Below, piece by piece: positions 7,729 to 14,159 of a stretch of 17,378 bases of DNA. Under the pieces are notes generated by a model, which saw nothing but the letters and a program-made list of their open reading frames with translations, did no database searches and had not been told where the DNA came from. A program made the position numbers and the translations under genes. The stretch comes from Methanobacteriaceae archaeon (GTDB taxonomy: Archaea > Methanobacteriota > Methanobacteria > Methanobacteriales > Methanobacteriaceae). Position 1 is the stretch's first letter. Every line of letters begins with the position of its first letter. The DNA lies in the NCBI GenBank assembly GCA_017883605.1, contig JADGNH010000030.1, forward strand, positions 1 to 17,378, given 5' to 3'.

Positions 7729-7765
7729 CTGAGAAAAAGCATTATCAGTAATAAGGAGGAATAAA

Positions 7766-7954
7766 ATGCAGAAGAGTTATAAAAAAGCTTCAATTCCAGA
7801 TCTAAGGAAAAAATCAGGTTATGCAGGGCAGGTAAATTTAAATTATACCAGTCTGGGTCTATTGATACTGATAGGTATAATAATAGCAGTTTTAATTGCA
7901 GGAATACTGAGTGTATCCGCATACCCTAATTCAAACTTCCCAGCAAACCTTTAG
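7766..7954 (+). CDS. 62-residue membrane peptide with a variant class III (pilin-type) signal
   Basis: No known family is recognised. The ATG is preceded by the near-perfect ribosome binding site AAGGAGGA at five bases, so this short ORF is probably real. The N-terminus (1-21) is basic (MQKSYKKASIPDLRKKSGYA). GQVNLNYTSL (21-30) then leads into one long hydrophobic helix (about 29-50) and a short tail of 12 residues. The G-Q junction followed by a hydrophobic helix resembles the archaeal class III signal QXSXEXXXL cut by EppA-type prepilin peptidases. Here Ser(+3) and Glu(+5) are both replaced by Asn while Gln(+1) and Leu(+9) are kept. Cleavage would leave a 41-residue mini-pilin. It could equally be a simple one-helix membrane peptide. 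It converges with cdc6 (stop at 8041). Confidence 0.65.
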   Translation: MQKSYKKASIPDLRKKSGYAGQVNLNYTSLGLLILIGIIIAVLIAGILSVSAYPNSNFPANL

Positions 7955-8040
7955 ACTCTGGAAATCCATAAAGCTTGAAAATACATAGAATACTATAAGA
8001 ATTTGCCGTAAAAATTTCGTGATGAAAAATAAAAATTTGT

Positions 8041-9168
8041 TTAGATATTATCCATACACTTTTCTATCTCTTTAGTGTCAAATCTTAAAATGATCACTCT
8101 AGAATTACCCTTCATTCCTTTACCTGTAAACTTTATATCTATAATTCTTAAAAACTCTAATTTGTTTAGTATTCTATCAAAAGAAGCGTAACTTAAAGTT
8201 TTAGCTTTATTCAGGAGTTTATATAAATTTCCAGCAATCAGATCATCATCCCCTGAAACCATTATGATCTGTAACAATCTTTTTTCATCTGAAGATAAGG
8301 TTTTAATGGTGTTTTTAAGGCTTATGGAACTGGTATTTTTAAGTGCTGTTTTCAGGTGTTCTTTTGTTATGGTTTTTGATGCGCCGGCTTCTGCAATATT
8401 TCCAACCAAGCCTAAAAGATTTATTCCCGCTCTTAAATCTCCCATTGACCATGCGTATTCAGCTATTTTGTCTAAAAAATTTTCTGATATCACATCAGGA
8501 TAAAAACCTGCCTTAACTCTCTCTTTTAATATGTCTCTCATCTCCTCCTGGGTGTAGGGGTCAAAGACAATTTCCTGAGGTATAAATATTGAGTCAACGT
8601 TTTTATCCAGAAGGTACCTGAATTCTATGTCAGATATAACTGCGAAAAGACCGGTTCTAACTCCTTCAAACTCCTCATGGGCACGTAGAATGTCATAAAA
8701 TATTTTGTTAGCATTCTTACTGTGGAAAAGATAGTTCACATCATCTAAGGCAACCACCAATGCTTTTTTTTCATCTGCAAGATGTCTCATAATATTTTGA
8801 TAAACACGGGAGAAAGGTATCCCGGTTTCCGGGGGCAGGTACCCCAAAATCTTCTTTTGTATCTGGGAAAATATGTTAAACCGGGTGGTGTGAATCTGGC
8901 AGTTTACATAGACACAGGCCACCTTATCCGAACGTTCTTCCAACTTTTGAAAGACCTTCTTTATAGCTGTGGTCTTACCTGTTGCAGGGGAACCAAGGAC
9001 AAGTGTGTTTAAAGGTTTACCACCCCTTAGAGCTGGCCTCAGAGAAAATATCAAAGATGTAATCTGTGATTCTCTATGGGGAAAATTATCTGGAACATAG
9101 TTCGGATTAAAAGCTTCTCTATTCTTGAATATGGTCTCATCGTGCATTAAAATATCATCTATGTTCAT
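8041..9168 (-). CDS. cdc6: Orc1/Cdc6-family replication initiator (Cdc6-2-like)
   Basis: Archaeal Orc1/Cdc6 proteins bind origin repeats and help load the MCM helicase. This 375-residue AAA+ protein shows Walker A GSPATGKT (59-66), a Walker B of VVALDDVNYL with Asp142-Asp143 where most relatives have Asp-Glu, sensor 1 near AVISD (176-180) and sensor 2 GDLRAG (243-248, Arg246). A C-terminal winged helix (about 290-375) follows, containing DEKRLLQIIM and YASFDRILNKLEFL. The N-terminus PNYVPDNFPHRESQ matches the family. It resembles the second, more divergent methanobacterial paralogue more than Cdc6-1; that is from memory. The ATG at 9168 lacks a ribosome binding site but has a TATA-like box 20-31 bp upstream, so a leaderless or nearly leaderless mRNA is likely. 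Confidence 0.94.
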   Translation of the reverse strand: MNIDDILMHDETIFKNREAFNPNYVPDNFPHRESQITSLIFSLRPALRGGKPLNTLVLGSPATGKTTAIKKVFQKLEERSDKVACVYVNCQIHTTRFNIFSQIQKKILGYLPPETGIPFSRVYQNIMRHLADEKKALVVALDDVNYLFHSKNANKIFYDILRAHEEFEGVRTGLFAVISDIEFRYLLDKNVDSIFIPQEIVFDPYTQEEMRDILKERVKAGFYPDVISENFLDKIAEYAWSMGDLRAGINLLGLVGNIAEAGASKTITKEHLKTALKNTSSISLKNTIKTLSSDEKRLLQIIMVSGDDDLIAGNLYKLLNKAKTLSYASFDRILNKLEFLRIIDIKFTGKGMKGNSRVIILRFDTKEIEKCMDNI

Positions 9169-9187
9169 GAGGTTTATACCTTCTTTA

Positions 9188-9199
9188 GGTTTTTATACT
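9188..9199 (-). promoter_or_regulatory. Candidate TATA box for cdc6
   Basis: On the minus strand AGTATAAAAACC lies 20-31 bp before the cdc6 ATG at 9168. This is the usual spacing for an archaeal leaderless transcript, and no ribosome binding site is present. Confidence 0.5.
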
Positions 9200-9226
9200 T
9201 TCTTTAACATTTAACTTCTTTTTACT

Positions 9227-9242
9227 ATCCATAGTTATGGAT
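9227..9242. promoter_or_regulatory. 16-bp inverted repeat upstream of the cdc6 TATA box
   Basis: ATCCATA and TATGGAT are perfect 7-bp arms around a GT centre. The site is about 28 bp upstream of the TATA box, a good position for an activator or an initiator self-binding site. It does not match the mini-ORB core I remember (TTACACTTGAAA). Confidence 0.45.
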
Positions 9243-9398
9243 TCTCTTTATAAAAATTTTTACCAAATAAAAGGACGATATCCACCATCCCCCTAATATT
9301 ATTGAACATAGGAAATGTATTAAATAATCTAAATCTCAATGGGAAATTATCATAAAGTACCCCATCAATCGTGACAACCCATGATGGAGGAATAAGAT

Positions 9399-9528
9399 AT
9401 GTTTAGGATAATTAACCATGTTTAGGGCATAACCAAATTAGGACAACAAACATAGTCCCGGACGATGACCTAGCCGACACAACAAACCATAGTCCAAGAC
9501 AGTGAACATGGTTGATAGGTCGGACCTA
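9399..9528. ncRNA. GC-rich repeated and palindromic block; candidate structured RNA or binding-site array
   Basis: Bases 9441-9530 are about 48% GC by my count, against mostly A and T in the other spacers. Two imperfect copies of ACAACAAACATAGTCC start near 9443 and 9479 (the second has one extra C) and continue similarly for about ten bases. ATGTTTAGG occurs at about 9399 and 9418, each followed by a similar ATAA-ACC string. TAGGTC-G-GACCTA (9516-9528) is a perfect 13-base odd palindrome, and GTCC-C-GGAC is another. GACCTA (9466-9471) and CCGAC (9474-9478) can also pair at long range with TAGGTC (9517-9522) and GTCGG (9520-9524). No ORF of note exists on either strand. Neither strand nor ends can be fixed, and a DNA-binding array or origin element is the main alternative. 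Confidence 0.35.
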
Positions 9529-9534
9529 AAATAT

Positions 9535-9918
9535 CTATAACCCCATTAAACAGGGCAACCTCTTTTTGTAGGGATCATCCTTTAAGATTTCCTTTTCCTG
9601 CTTTTGTCTCTTTTTAGTTTCCAGGTGTATATCCAGAATGCTCTGTTCATCCCTCTTCTCAAAGATTTTATCCAGGTTTACTTCAATAATTTTCATTCTC
9701 TGGTACACCCTTCCCCAGCTGGTATAGCTGATCCACTGGCCTGGAATCTGAGGGGCCTCCAATATATTTTTGATGCCCTCAATTTGGTATTTAAATGTTT
9801 CCTGCCAGCTTTCTAACTCATTCAAGGGTATCAACACCAGTTCCTCTCCTTCCCGGTAAAATTCAGGTTTTAATGCGATTAATTCTCCCTGATAGAGTTT
9901 GGCCCTGCTGATCCTCAT
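9535..9918 (-). CDS. Conserved-looking 127-residue protein of unknown function
   Basis: I do not recognise a domain. The protein is highly charged and soluble, with no signal peptide or membrane helix. The N-terminal half has an alternating hydrophobic pattern (ELVLIPLNELESWQETFKY), the middle carries an aromatic patch (QWISYTSWGRVYQR, about 61-74), and the C-terminal third is a Lys/Glu-rich helix (ETKKRQKQEKEI). A strong ribosome binding site (AGGAGGT, about ten bases before the ATG) supports expression from 9918. It stands alone between MptE and cdc6, with spacers of about 370 bp on both sides, so it is probably its own transcription unit. The stop is TAG, with another in-frame TAG three codons later. 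Confidence 0.65.
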   Translation of the reverse strand: MRISRAKLYQGELIALKPEFYREGEELVLIPLNELESWQETFKYQIEGIKNILEAPQIPGQWISYTSWGRVYQRMKIIEVNLDKIFEKRDEQSILDIHLETKKRQKQEKEILKDDPYKKRLPCLMGL

Positions 9919-10195
9919 AACGAATAAAACCTCCTAAGTAAGTTAAAGATTATGAGCAGAGCATGTTGGAGTTTGTGGGAGAGCAGCTGAAAAGTAATCA
10001 GAATAATCATTTTTTAATTTACAGTAATAATAAATGTTACTTTATGGAATAATAAACAATTACCACTGCAAATGGAAAATAATATAATAATAGATGAAAT
10101 TAACGCATGCCGGAAGAATAGGACTTTATTTTAAATAATAAAAGATTTTTTTTATGAATACATTTTCATTAATCATTAATAGACATTATTTATCC

Positions 10196-10260
10196 TTGAA
10201 TAGAATTCATTTTACCATTGATAAAATCCATTCCCCAATTGAATAGAATCCATTTGACCA
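10196..10260. repeat. Three degenerate ~21-bp direct repeats downstream of mptE
   Basis: Units start at 10196, 10218 and 10239. Units 1 and 3 share TTGAATAGAAT and CATTT, and both end in GACCA or TACCA. Unit 2 (TTGATAAAATCCATTCCCCA) is more diverged. The period is 21-22 bp, two helical turns. Confidence 0.7.
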
Positions 10261-10287
10261 TTTTTGAAATAGCTGAAGTTTCAAAAA
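10261..10287 (-). terminator. Hairpin just after the mptE stop
   Basis: TTTTTGAAA (10261-10269) and TTTCAAAAA (10279-10287) are perfect 9-bp arms around a 9-base loop, beginning three bases past the mptE TGA at 10291-10293. On the minus strand the hairpin begins and ends in T-rich sequence. A terminator or mRNA 3'-end structure is the simplest reading. Confidence 0.5.
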
Positions 10288-10290
10288 AAC

Positions 10291-11052
10291 TCAGGTTATA
10301 TTCTTAATGTCATCTACACTGACATTTTTAACACCATCAACCTTTTCTCCACAAGATAGGTTGAGTATGCGGACATCTTCATTGTGGGCTGCCCACTCCA
10401 CCAGTCTTTTGGCATATTTGAGTTTCAGTTCTTTAACAGAATCTGCTCTGCCCTCCGTTTCCCCCATATCTGGTCTGGAATACCTGGTCACTACCTTACC
10501 AAAGTCCATTCCAGCAAGAATTATAATATCTGCCCCTAATTCAACGGCTAAAAATAGGCAGCGGTCTCCATCTGTGAAGCCACCGAAGTTATAGACATTT
10601 CTAAGAGGGGTGCTCTGGGTGGTTCCCAATATATGATGCAACTGCGGAACATATTTAGTTATCTCTTTAATGTTGTTTCCGTGGGCATGAACCGCCAAAA
10701 AAGCTCCTTCAGAGTTTGCTCGGATTATATCATCCATTTTACCGTCCAGATCCGTGACCACCACGTCAGGGATGATATCCTCCTCTAAAAGTGCAGTGGT
10801 GGCACCATCAGCAGATATCAGGGTGAAATCAGCTAAATTCAATTCCTTTAATTCTTTTATGTTTCTTTTAAGGGAAGGTCCAGCCCCAAATATTATAACC
10901 TTCTTTTTCAGGGATATTTCAGCGGGTGACAGAGGATTCGAAGCTTTTAAAAGATTATTTAATATTTTCGCAGATTTTTCGTCCATCTTCCTAACAAAGC
11001 CGAACTCTTCCAATATTTCCTTATACCAGGAAAACCATATACCAAGGTTCAT
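10291..11052 (-). CDS. mptE: 6-hydroxymethyl-7,8-dihydropterin pyrophosphokinase MptE (DUF115)
   Basis: MptE transfers pyrophosphate from ATP to 6-hydroxymethyl-dihydropterin, a step toward tetrahydromethanopterin, the C1 carrier of methanogenesis. The 253 residues match the archaeal DUF115 type, which is unrelated to bacterial FolK. Motifs visible are VIIFGAGPSLKRN (52-64), ISADGATTALLE (79-90), VVVTDLDGKMDD (97-108), VHAHGNN (121-127), FTDGDRC (159-165) and LAGMDFG (179-185). The acidic TDLDG and the TDGDR are the likely metal/ATP and pterin contacts. The ATG at 11052 has no ribosome binding site, but a TATA-like TTTATATTG about 21-31 bp upstream suggests leaderless transcription. It is divergent from the aminotransferase gene 91 bp away. 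Confidence 0.92.
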   Translation of the reverse strand: MNLGIWFSWYKEILEEFGFVRKMDEKSAKILNNLLKASNPLSPAEISLKKKVIIFGAGPSLKRNIKELKELNLADFTLISADGATTALLEEDIIPDVVVTDLDGKMDDIIRANSEGAFLAVHAHGNNIKEITKYVPQLHHILGTTQSTPLRNVYNFGGFTDGDRCLFLAVELGADIIILAGMDFGKVVTRYSRPDMGETEGRADSVKELKLKYAKRLVEWAAHNEDVRILNLSCGEKVDGVKNVSVDDIKNIT

Positions 11053-11143
11053 ATAGATAGGATAGTTATATCCAATATAAATAAAGTTCTTTAAGACAGT
11101 AAAAATAAGTTCTTTAAAGATATTTAATTCGGAGGTTTTTTAG
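11053..11143. promoter_or_regulatory. Divergent promoter region of mptE and the aminotransferase gene
   Basis: AATATAAATA at about 11077-11083 reads as a TATA-like box on both strands: on the minus strand it is well placed for leaderless mptE. AGTTCTTTAA is repeated at 11085-11094 and 11108-11117 (23 bp apart) on the aminotransferase side. GGAGGT (11131-11136) is the ribosome binding site of the aminotransferase. The repeat could be an operator acting on one or both genes. Confidence 0.5.
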
Positions 11144-12292
11144 ATGGATGAGACGTTGCTGATGATACCAGGACCTACTCGGGTGGCCCCCAGGGTCTTA
11201 AAAGCTATGTCTGAGAATATAGTGAATCATAGAAGTGCTGTTTTCGGCAAAATACTGAAAGAAACAAATGAGATGATGTCTGAGATCTTCCAGACTGAGA
11301 ACCAGTCTTACCTGATAACCGGTTCTGGAACCGCCGCCATGGAAGCTGCCATGGGAAACATAGTGGAAAAAGGCGATAAGGTCCTGAACATTGTTGGCGG
11401 AAAATTTGGGGAAAGATTCATGCAGATAACCGAAACCCACGGGGGAAATCCTGTAGAGTTGAAGGTGGAGTGGGGTGAAGCCGTTAACCCGGAAGATGTA
11501 AGATATATCCTGGAAGAGGAAGAAAACATTAAAGCTGTGACCATAGTTCACAATGAAACCTCTACCGGGGTTGGCAATCCCATAGATGATGTGGGGGCCA
11601 TAGTTAAAGATTACGATGCCCTGTACGTGGTGGACACCGTCTCTTCACTGGGTGGTGACGATGTTTTTGTAGATGGCTATAATATTGATATATGTGTTAC
11701 TGGCTCTCAGAAGTGTCTGGCAGCACCGCCGGGTATGGCCGCCATAACCTTGAATGATGATGCCTGGAAAGTGGTGGACAACACCGAAACCAGCACTTAC
11801 TACCTGAATATGAAGAAGTACCAGAAAAGCGGTGCAGGTCAACCACCAGAAACCCCCTATACACCATCTGTATCATTGATGTATGCCATGCGCGAGGCAT
11901 TAAACATGATCATGGAAGAAGGATTGGAAAGCAGGATAAAGAGACATAAATTAGCTGCAAAAGCTACTATAAACGGTGTGAAAGCCCTGGGCTTCGATCT
12001 ATTTGCCAAGGAAGAAGTATCATCAAACACAGTTACCGCCATTAAAATGCCGGAAGGCGTGACTGACAAAGAATTTCGGGGCACCATGCGGGACAAATAC
12101 AGAATAGAGCTTGCTGGAGGCCAGGACCATCTTAAAGGCAACGTCTTCAGAATAGGACACATGGGTAACATCACCAATCGAGAGATCATCACCACTATCT
12201 CTGCCCTGGAGATGACCCTCAAGGAGCTGGGCTTTGATATAGACATGGGAAAAGGAGTAGCCGCAACGGAAGATACTTATTTATCTGTTTAA
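11144..12292 (+). CDS. Class V PLP-dependent aminotransferase (serine-pyruvate/alanine-glyoxylate type)
   Basis: This 382-residue enzyme belongs to the fold-type I, class V aminotransferases annotated as serine-pyruvate, alanine-glyoxylate or aspartate aminotransferase. It starts MIPGPTRVAPRVL (7-19), as the family does. It has the phosphate-binding SGTAAMEAAM (61-70), the PLP-ring Asp164 in YVVDTVSSLGG, and the Schiff-base Lys190 in VTGSQKCLAAPPG (185-197). It ends with the substrate-binding region GQDHLKGNVFRIGHMGN. In methanogens, related enzymes have broad amino-donor range and may serve phosphoserine, aspartate or alanine metabolism, so the exact reaction is open. The ribosome binding site GGAGGT stands seven bases before the ATG. 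It converges with the radical SAM gene. Confidence 0.9.
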   Translation: MDETLLMIPGPTRVAPRVLKAMSENIVNHRSAVFGKILKETNEMMSEIFQTENQSYLITGSGTAAMEAAMGNIVEKGDKVLNIVGGKFGERFMQITETHGGNPVELKVEWGEAVNPEDVRYILEEEENIKAVTIVHNETSTGVGNPIDDVGAIVKDYDALYVVDTVSSLGGDDVFVDGYNIDICVTGSQKCLAAPPGMAAITLNDDAWKVVDNTETSTYYLNMKKYQKSGAGQPPETPYTPSVSLMYAMREALNMIMEEGLESRIKRHKLAAKATINGVKALGFDLFAKEEVSSNTVTAIKMPEGVTDKEFRGTMRDKYRIELAGGQDHLKGNVFRIGHMGNITNREIITTISALEMTLKELGFDIDMGKGVAATEDTYLSV

Positions 12293-12306
12293 GGCTTTAA
12301 AACTCC

Positions 12307-12459
12307 TTTATTTTTTTAATTTAAATTTTAAATTTTTATTTTTTTTTAATTAAAAATCTTATAAATTTTTTTTTTAATTTATTTTAATTTATCAAATTTC
12401 TATTTATAAAAAAAATTTATCTATAAAAAAAGGTTTTTTTAATATTCTATCCAAAAAAA
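12307..12459. terminator. Bidirectional terminator zone made of T-runs and A-runs
   Basis: Past the aminotransferase stop, the plus strand has T-runs of 7 (12311-12317), 9 (12339-12347) and 10 (12366-12375). On the other side, nearer the convergent radical SAM gene, come A-runs at 12408-12415, 12425-12431 and 12453-12459 that read as U-runs in its transcript. Tandem U-runs without strong hairpins are the usual archaeal termination signal. Confidence 0.65.
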
Positions 12460-12483
12460 TAGGATTCGTATATTCTAATCCTT

Positions 12484-13836
12484 CTAAATCTCCCTCAATA
12501 TAGCAGCTGCTGTTTTGAGGATTATGGGTCCGTCCATCCGGGCCTGACGTATAAGGTAAAGTGGACGGGCATAGAAATCTCTGAAGGCCTTTTTCTGCAG
12601 TCTTTTAAGCTCTTCTAAGGAGCAGTCCACTGTTTCTAAAACTGGGCTGAGGAGGGTGTACTTGGACCAGTCATCTATCTTAATCAGATTGTTTTTCATT
12701 ACCTCCTGGTAAAAGGCAGTGCCTGGATAGGGGGTGGCCAGTGAAAAGATAGCGTAGGATGGTTCCAGGTTTTTTACAAACTTTATAGTATTTTCAATGT
12801 TTTCCCTGGTATCTCCAGGCATTCCCAGCACCACCGAAGCAATGGTTCTTATCCCATGCTTTCTGGTAAGTTCAAATGTCTTTTTTATTCTTTCAATGGT
12901 GGTTTTCTTGTTTAATTCATTAAGACGTTGCTGATCTGCAGATTCAACACCAACAAACAGGGTTATACATCCAGCATCCTTCATCGCCTCCAAAACATCC
13001 CGGTTAAGGGTGTCCACCCTGGTGGTGCAACCCCAATAGTTATCTATACCCCTTTCTTTGATATCCTCACAGATCTGATAAACTCTCTTCCGGTTCAAAG
13101 TAAAAGTATCATCCATAAATGCGATCATTTCTGCATCATGATCGGATATCAAATGCTCCATCTCATCAACCACATTTTCAGATGACCTTAATCTGAGTTT
13201 ATGGCCGTGCATAGCTGATGAAGCACAGAAAGAGCAGTTAAATGGACATCCCCTACCAGATATCATGGTTCCTGTGGATAGTTTCATGTTAAGGATCTGG
13301 TAGTGCTCCATGGGGAGCAGGTGCCTCGCTGGGAATGGAATACTGTCCAAATCTTCTATAATCCCCCTTGGAGGGGTTTTAAATTTTTTAGTTGCTATTC
13401 CTTTAACTTCCCTTAAATCCCGCCCCCTCTCCAGAGTTTCCACCAGCTCCAGCATGGTGTACTCTCCTTCGCCCAGCACCACCACGTCTACGTAATCATT
13501 TTCTAAAATCTGCTGGTAGGTGAAAGTGGGATGGTAGCCCCCTAAAACTATCAGGGCCCCGGGACAGGCTTTTCTGGAAATTTCAGCAGTTTTAAGCGCG
13601 CTGCCTATGGTGGGTGTCACCGCGGTTATGGCCACCAGGTCTGGTGAGTATCTCTCCACCTCACCTTTGATGGTCTCAAAGTCCATTTCAACAGCAGGAG
13701 CATCGATTATCTTAACTTCAGTGCCATTCTTCTCAATTACCGCCGCCATGTAAGCGATACCCAACGGAGGGGCAACTAAACCAATAAATTTGTATTTTGA
13801 TGAACTATAAGGAGGATTTATAAACAATACCTTCAT
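12484..13836 (-). CDS. B12-binding-type radical SAM protein (BchE-like)
   Basis: The 450-residue protein has an N-terminal cobalamin-binding-like Rossmann domain (1-150: MKVLFINPPY, PPLGIAYMAAVI, VLGGYHPTF, VVVLGEGEYTMLEL). A radical SAM TIM barrel follows, with the [4Fe-4S] motif GRGCPFNCSFC (C197, C201, C204) and the SAM/strand motifs MIAFMDDTFTLN and TLFVGVESADQQRL. The B12 module lacks the DxHxxG base-off histidine, as in most BchE/methyltransferase-like members, so cobalamin binding is likely but not certain. Such enzymes methylate unactivated carbons or cyclise/rearrange rings; the substrate here is unknown. GAGGTG sits five bases before the ATG at 13836. It is monocistronic by position. 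Confidence 0.88.
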   Translation of the reverse strand: MKVLFINPPYSSSKYKFIGLVAPPLGIAYMAAVIEKNGTEVKIIDAPAVEMDFETIKGEVERYSPDLVAITAVTPTIGSALKTAEISRKACPGALIVLGGYHPTFTYQQILENDYVDVVVLGEGEYTMLELVETLERGRDLREVKGIATKKFKTPPRGIIEDLDSIPFPARHLLPMEHYQILNMKLSTGTMISGRGCPFNCSFCASSAMHGHKLRLRSSENVVDEMEHLISDHDAEMIAFMDDTFTLNRKRVYQICEDIKERGIDNYWGCTTRVDTLNRDVLEAMKDAGCITLFVGVESADQQRLNELNKKTTIERIKKTFELTRKHGIRTIASVVLGMPGDTRENIENTIKFVKNLEPSYAIFSLATPYPGTAFYQEVMKNNLIKIDDWSKYTLLSPVLETVDCSLEELKRLQKKAFRDFYARPLYLIRQARMDGPIILKTAAAILREI

Positions 13837-14159
13837 CTGGTCACCTCTGAGATGGAAACAACCTTCTTTACCCTAACTGACGGAAAGTGAAACATTATAC
13901 ATGTATCTTTATGAAACTTATACAAATATTTTGGTGTTTTGATGAATAAAAATTTATAGATGGAAATTGAGTAGATTATGATTTAATCGTTGCCACTAAT
14001 TTCCTGTTGTATCCGCTCAGTAGATGTTCAAAGTGCTTTAAACTATTATAATCAATTTTAATACAATAAAGGATATTAAATCGTTATTATAAGGTCAAAT
14101 AAGGTCAATAAACTTTTTTTTATCTGATAAATAATTTCTTTATTTTTTAACATTAATGA
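13837..14159. other. 323-bp spacer upstream of the radical SAM gene
   Basis: No gene is supported. The part nearest the radical SAM start holds its ribosome binding site. ATACATGTAT (13897-13906) is a perfect 10-bp palindrome flanked by direct TGAAAC copies at 13888-13893 and 13912-13917. AAGGTCAA occurs twice in tandem at 14091 and 14101, 10 bp apart. A T-run at about 14113-14121 lies near the convergent end. The rest is plain AT-rich DNA. Confidence 0.55.
13888..13917. promoter_or_regulatory. Possible operator of the radical SAM gene
   Basis: The palindrome ATACATGTAT is bracketed by TGAAAC direct repeats 24 bp apart, 52-81 bp upstream of the ATG. Position and symmetry suggest a regulator site; no regulator can be named. 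Confidence 0.35.

Larger units (their letters stand above)
7397..7765. other. 369-bp divergent spacer between archease and the small membrane peptide
   Basis: No gene of support is seen. The left end must carry the archease promoter; on the minus strand TTTATTAA near 7447-7454 is a candidate TATA box. TTCCCTAA occurs three times (about 7431, 7491 and 7673). AGTTGAT (7598-7604) and ATCAACT (7614-7620) form an inverted repeat with a 9-base spacer, and a larger inverted repeat is listed separately. The right end holds the TATA box and ribosome binding site of the 62-residue gene. Confidence 0.6.
9919..10290. other. 372-bp spacer between mptE and the 127-residue gene
   Basis: No coding sequence is supported. 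The left end holds the ribosome binding site and presumably the promoter of the 127-residue gene. A locally GC-rich patch (about 9954-9990) with GAGCAG twice would lie in its leader. The middle is AT-rich without clear structure. The right end carries the ~21-bp repeats (10196-10260) and the mptE terminator hairpin. Confidence 0.55.

Noticed and set aside
9443..9507. CRISPR-like repeats
   Set aside because: There are only two imperfect copies with no regular array, and no cas genes are present.
9399..9528. Box C/D guide RNA
   Set aside because: No proper RTGATGA plus CTGA pairs at suitable spacing were found on either strand.
9169..9534. Canonical archaeal origin recognition boxes or mini-ORBs
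   Set aside because: No good match to the ORB core or TTACACTTGAAA; the nearest, CTCAATGGGAAA near 9335, has too many differences.
11857..12246. Minus-strand 129-codon frame and others opposite the aminotransferase
   Set aside because: They are antisense to a clear PLP enzyme with all its motifs, so they are shadows of its codon bias.
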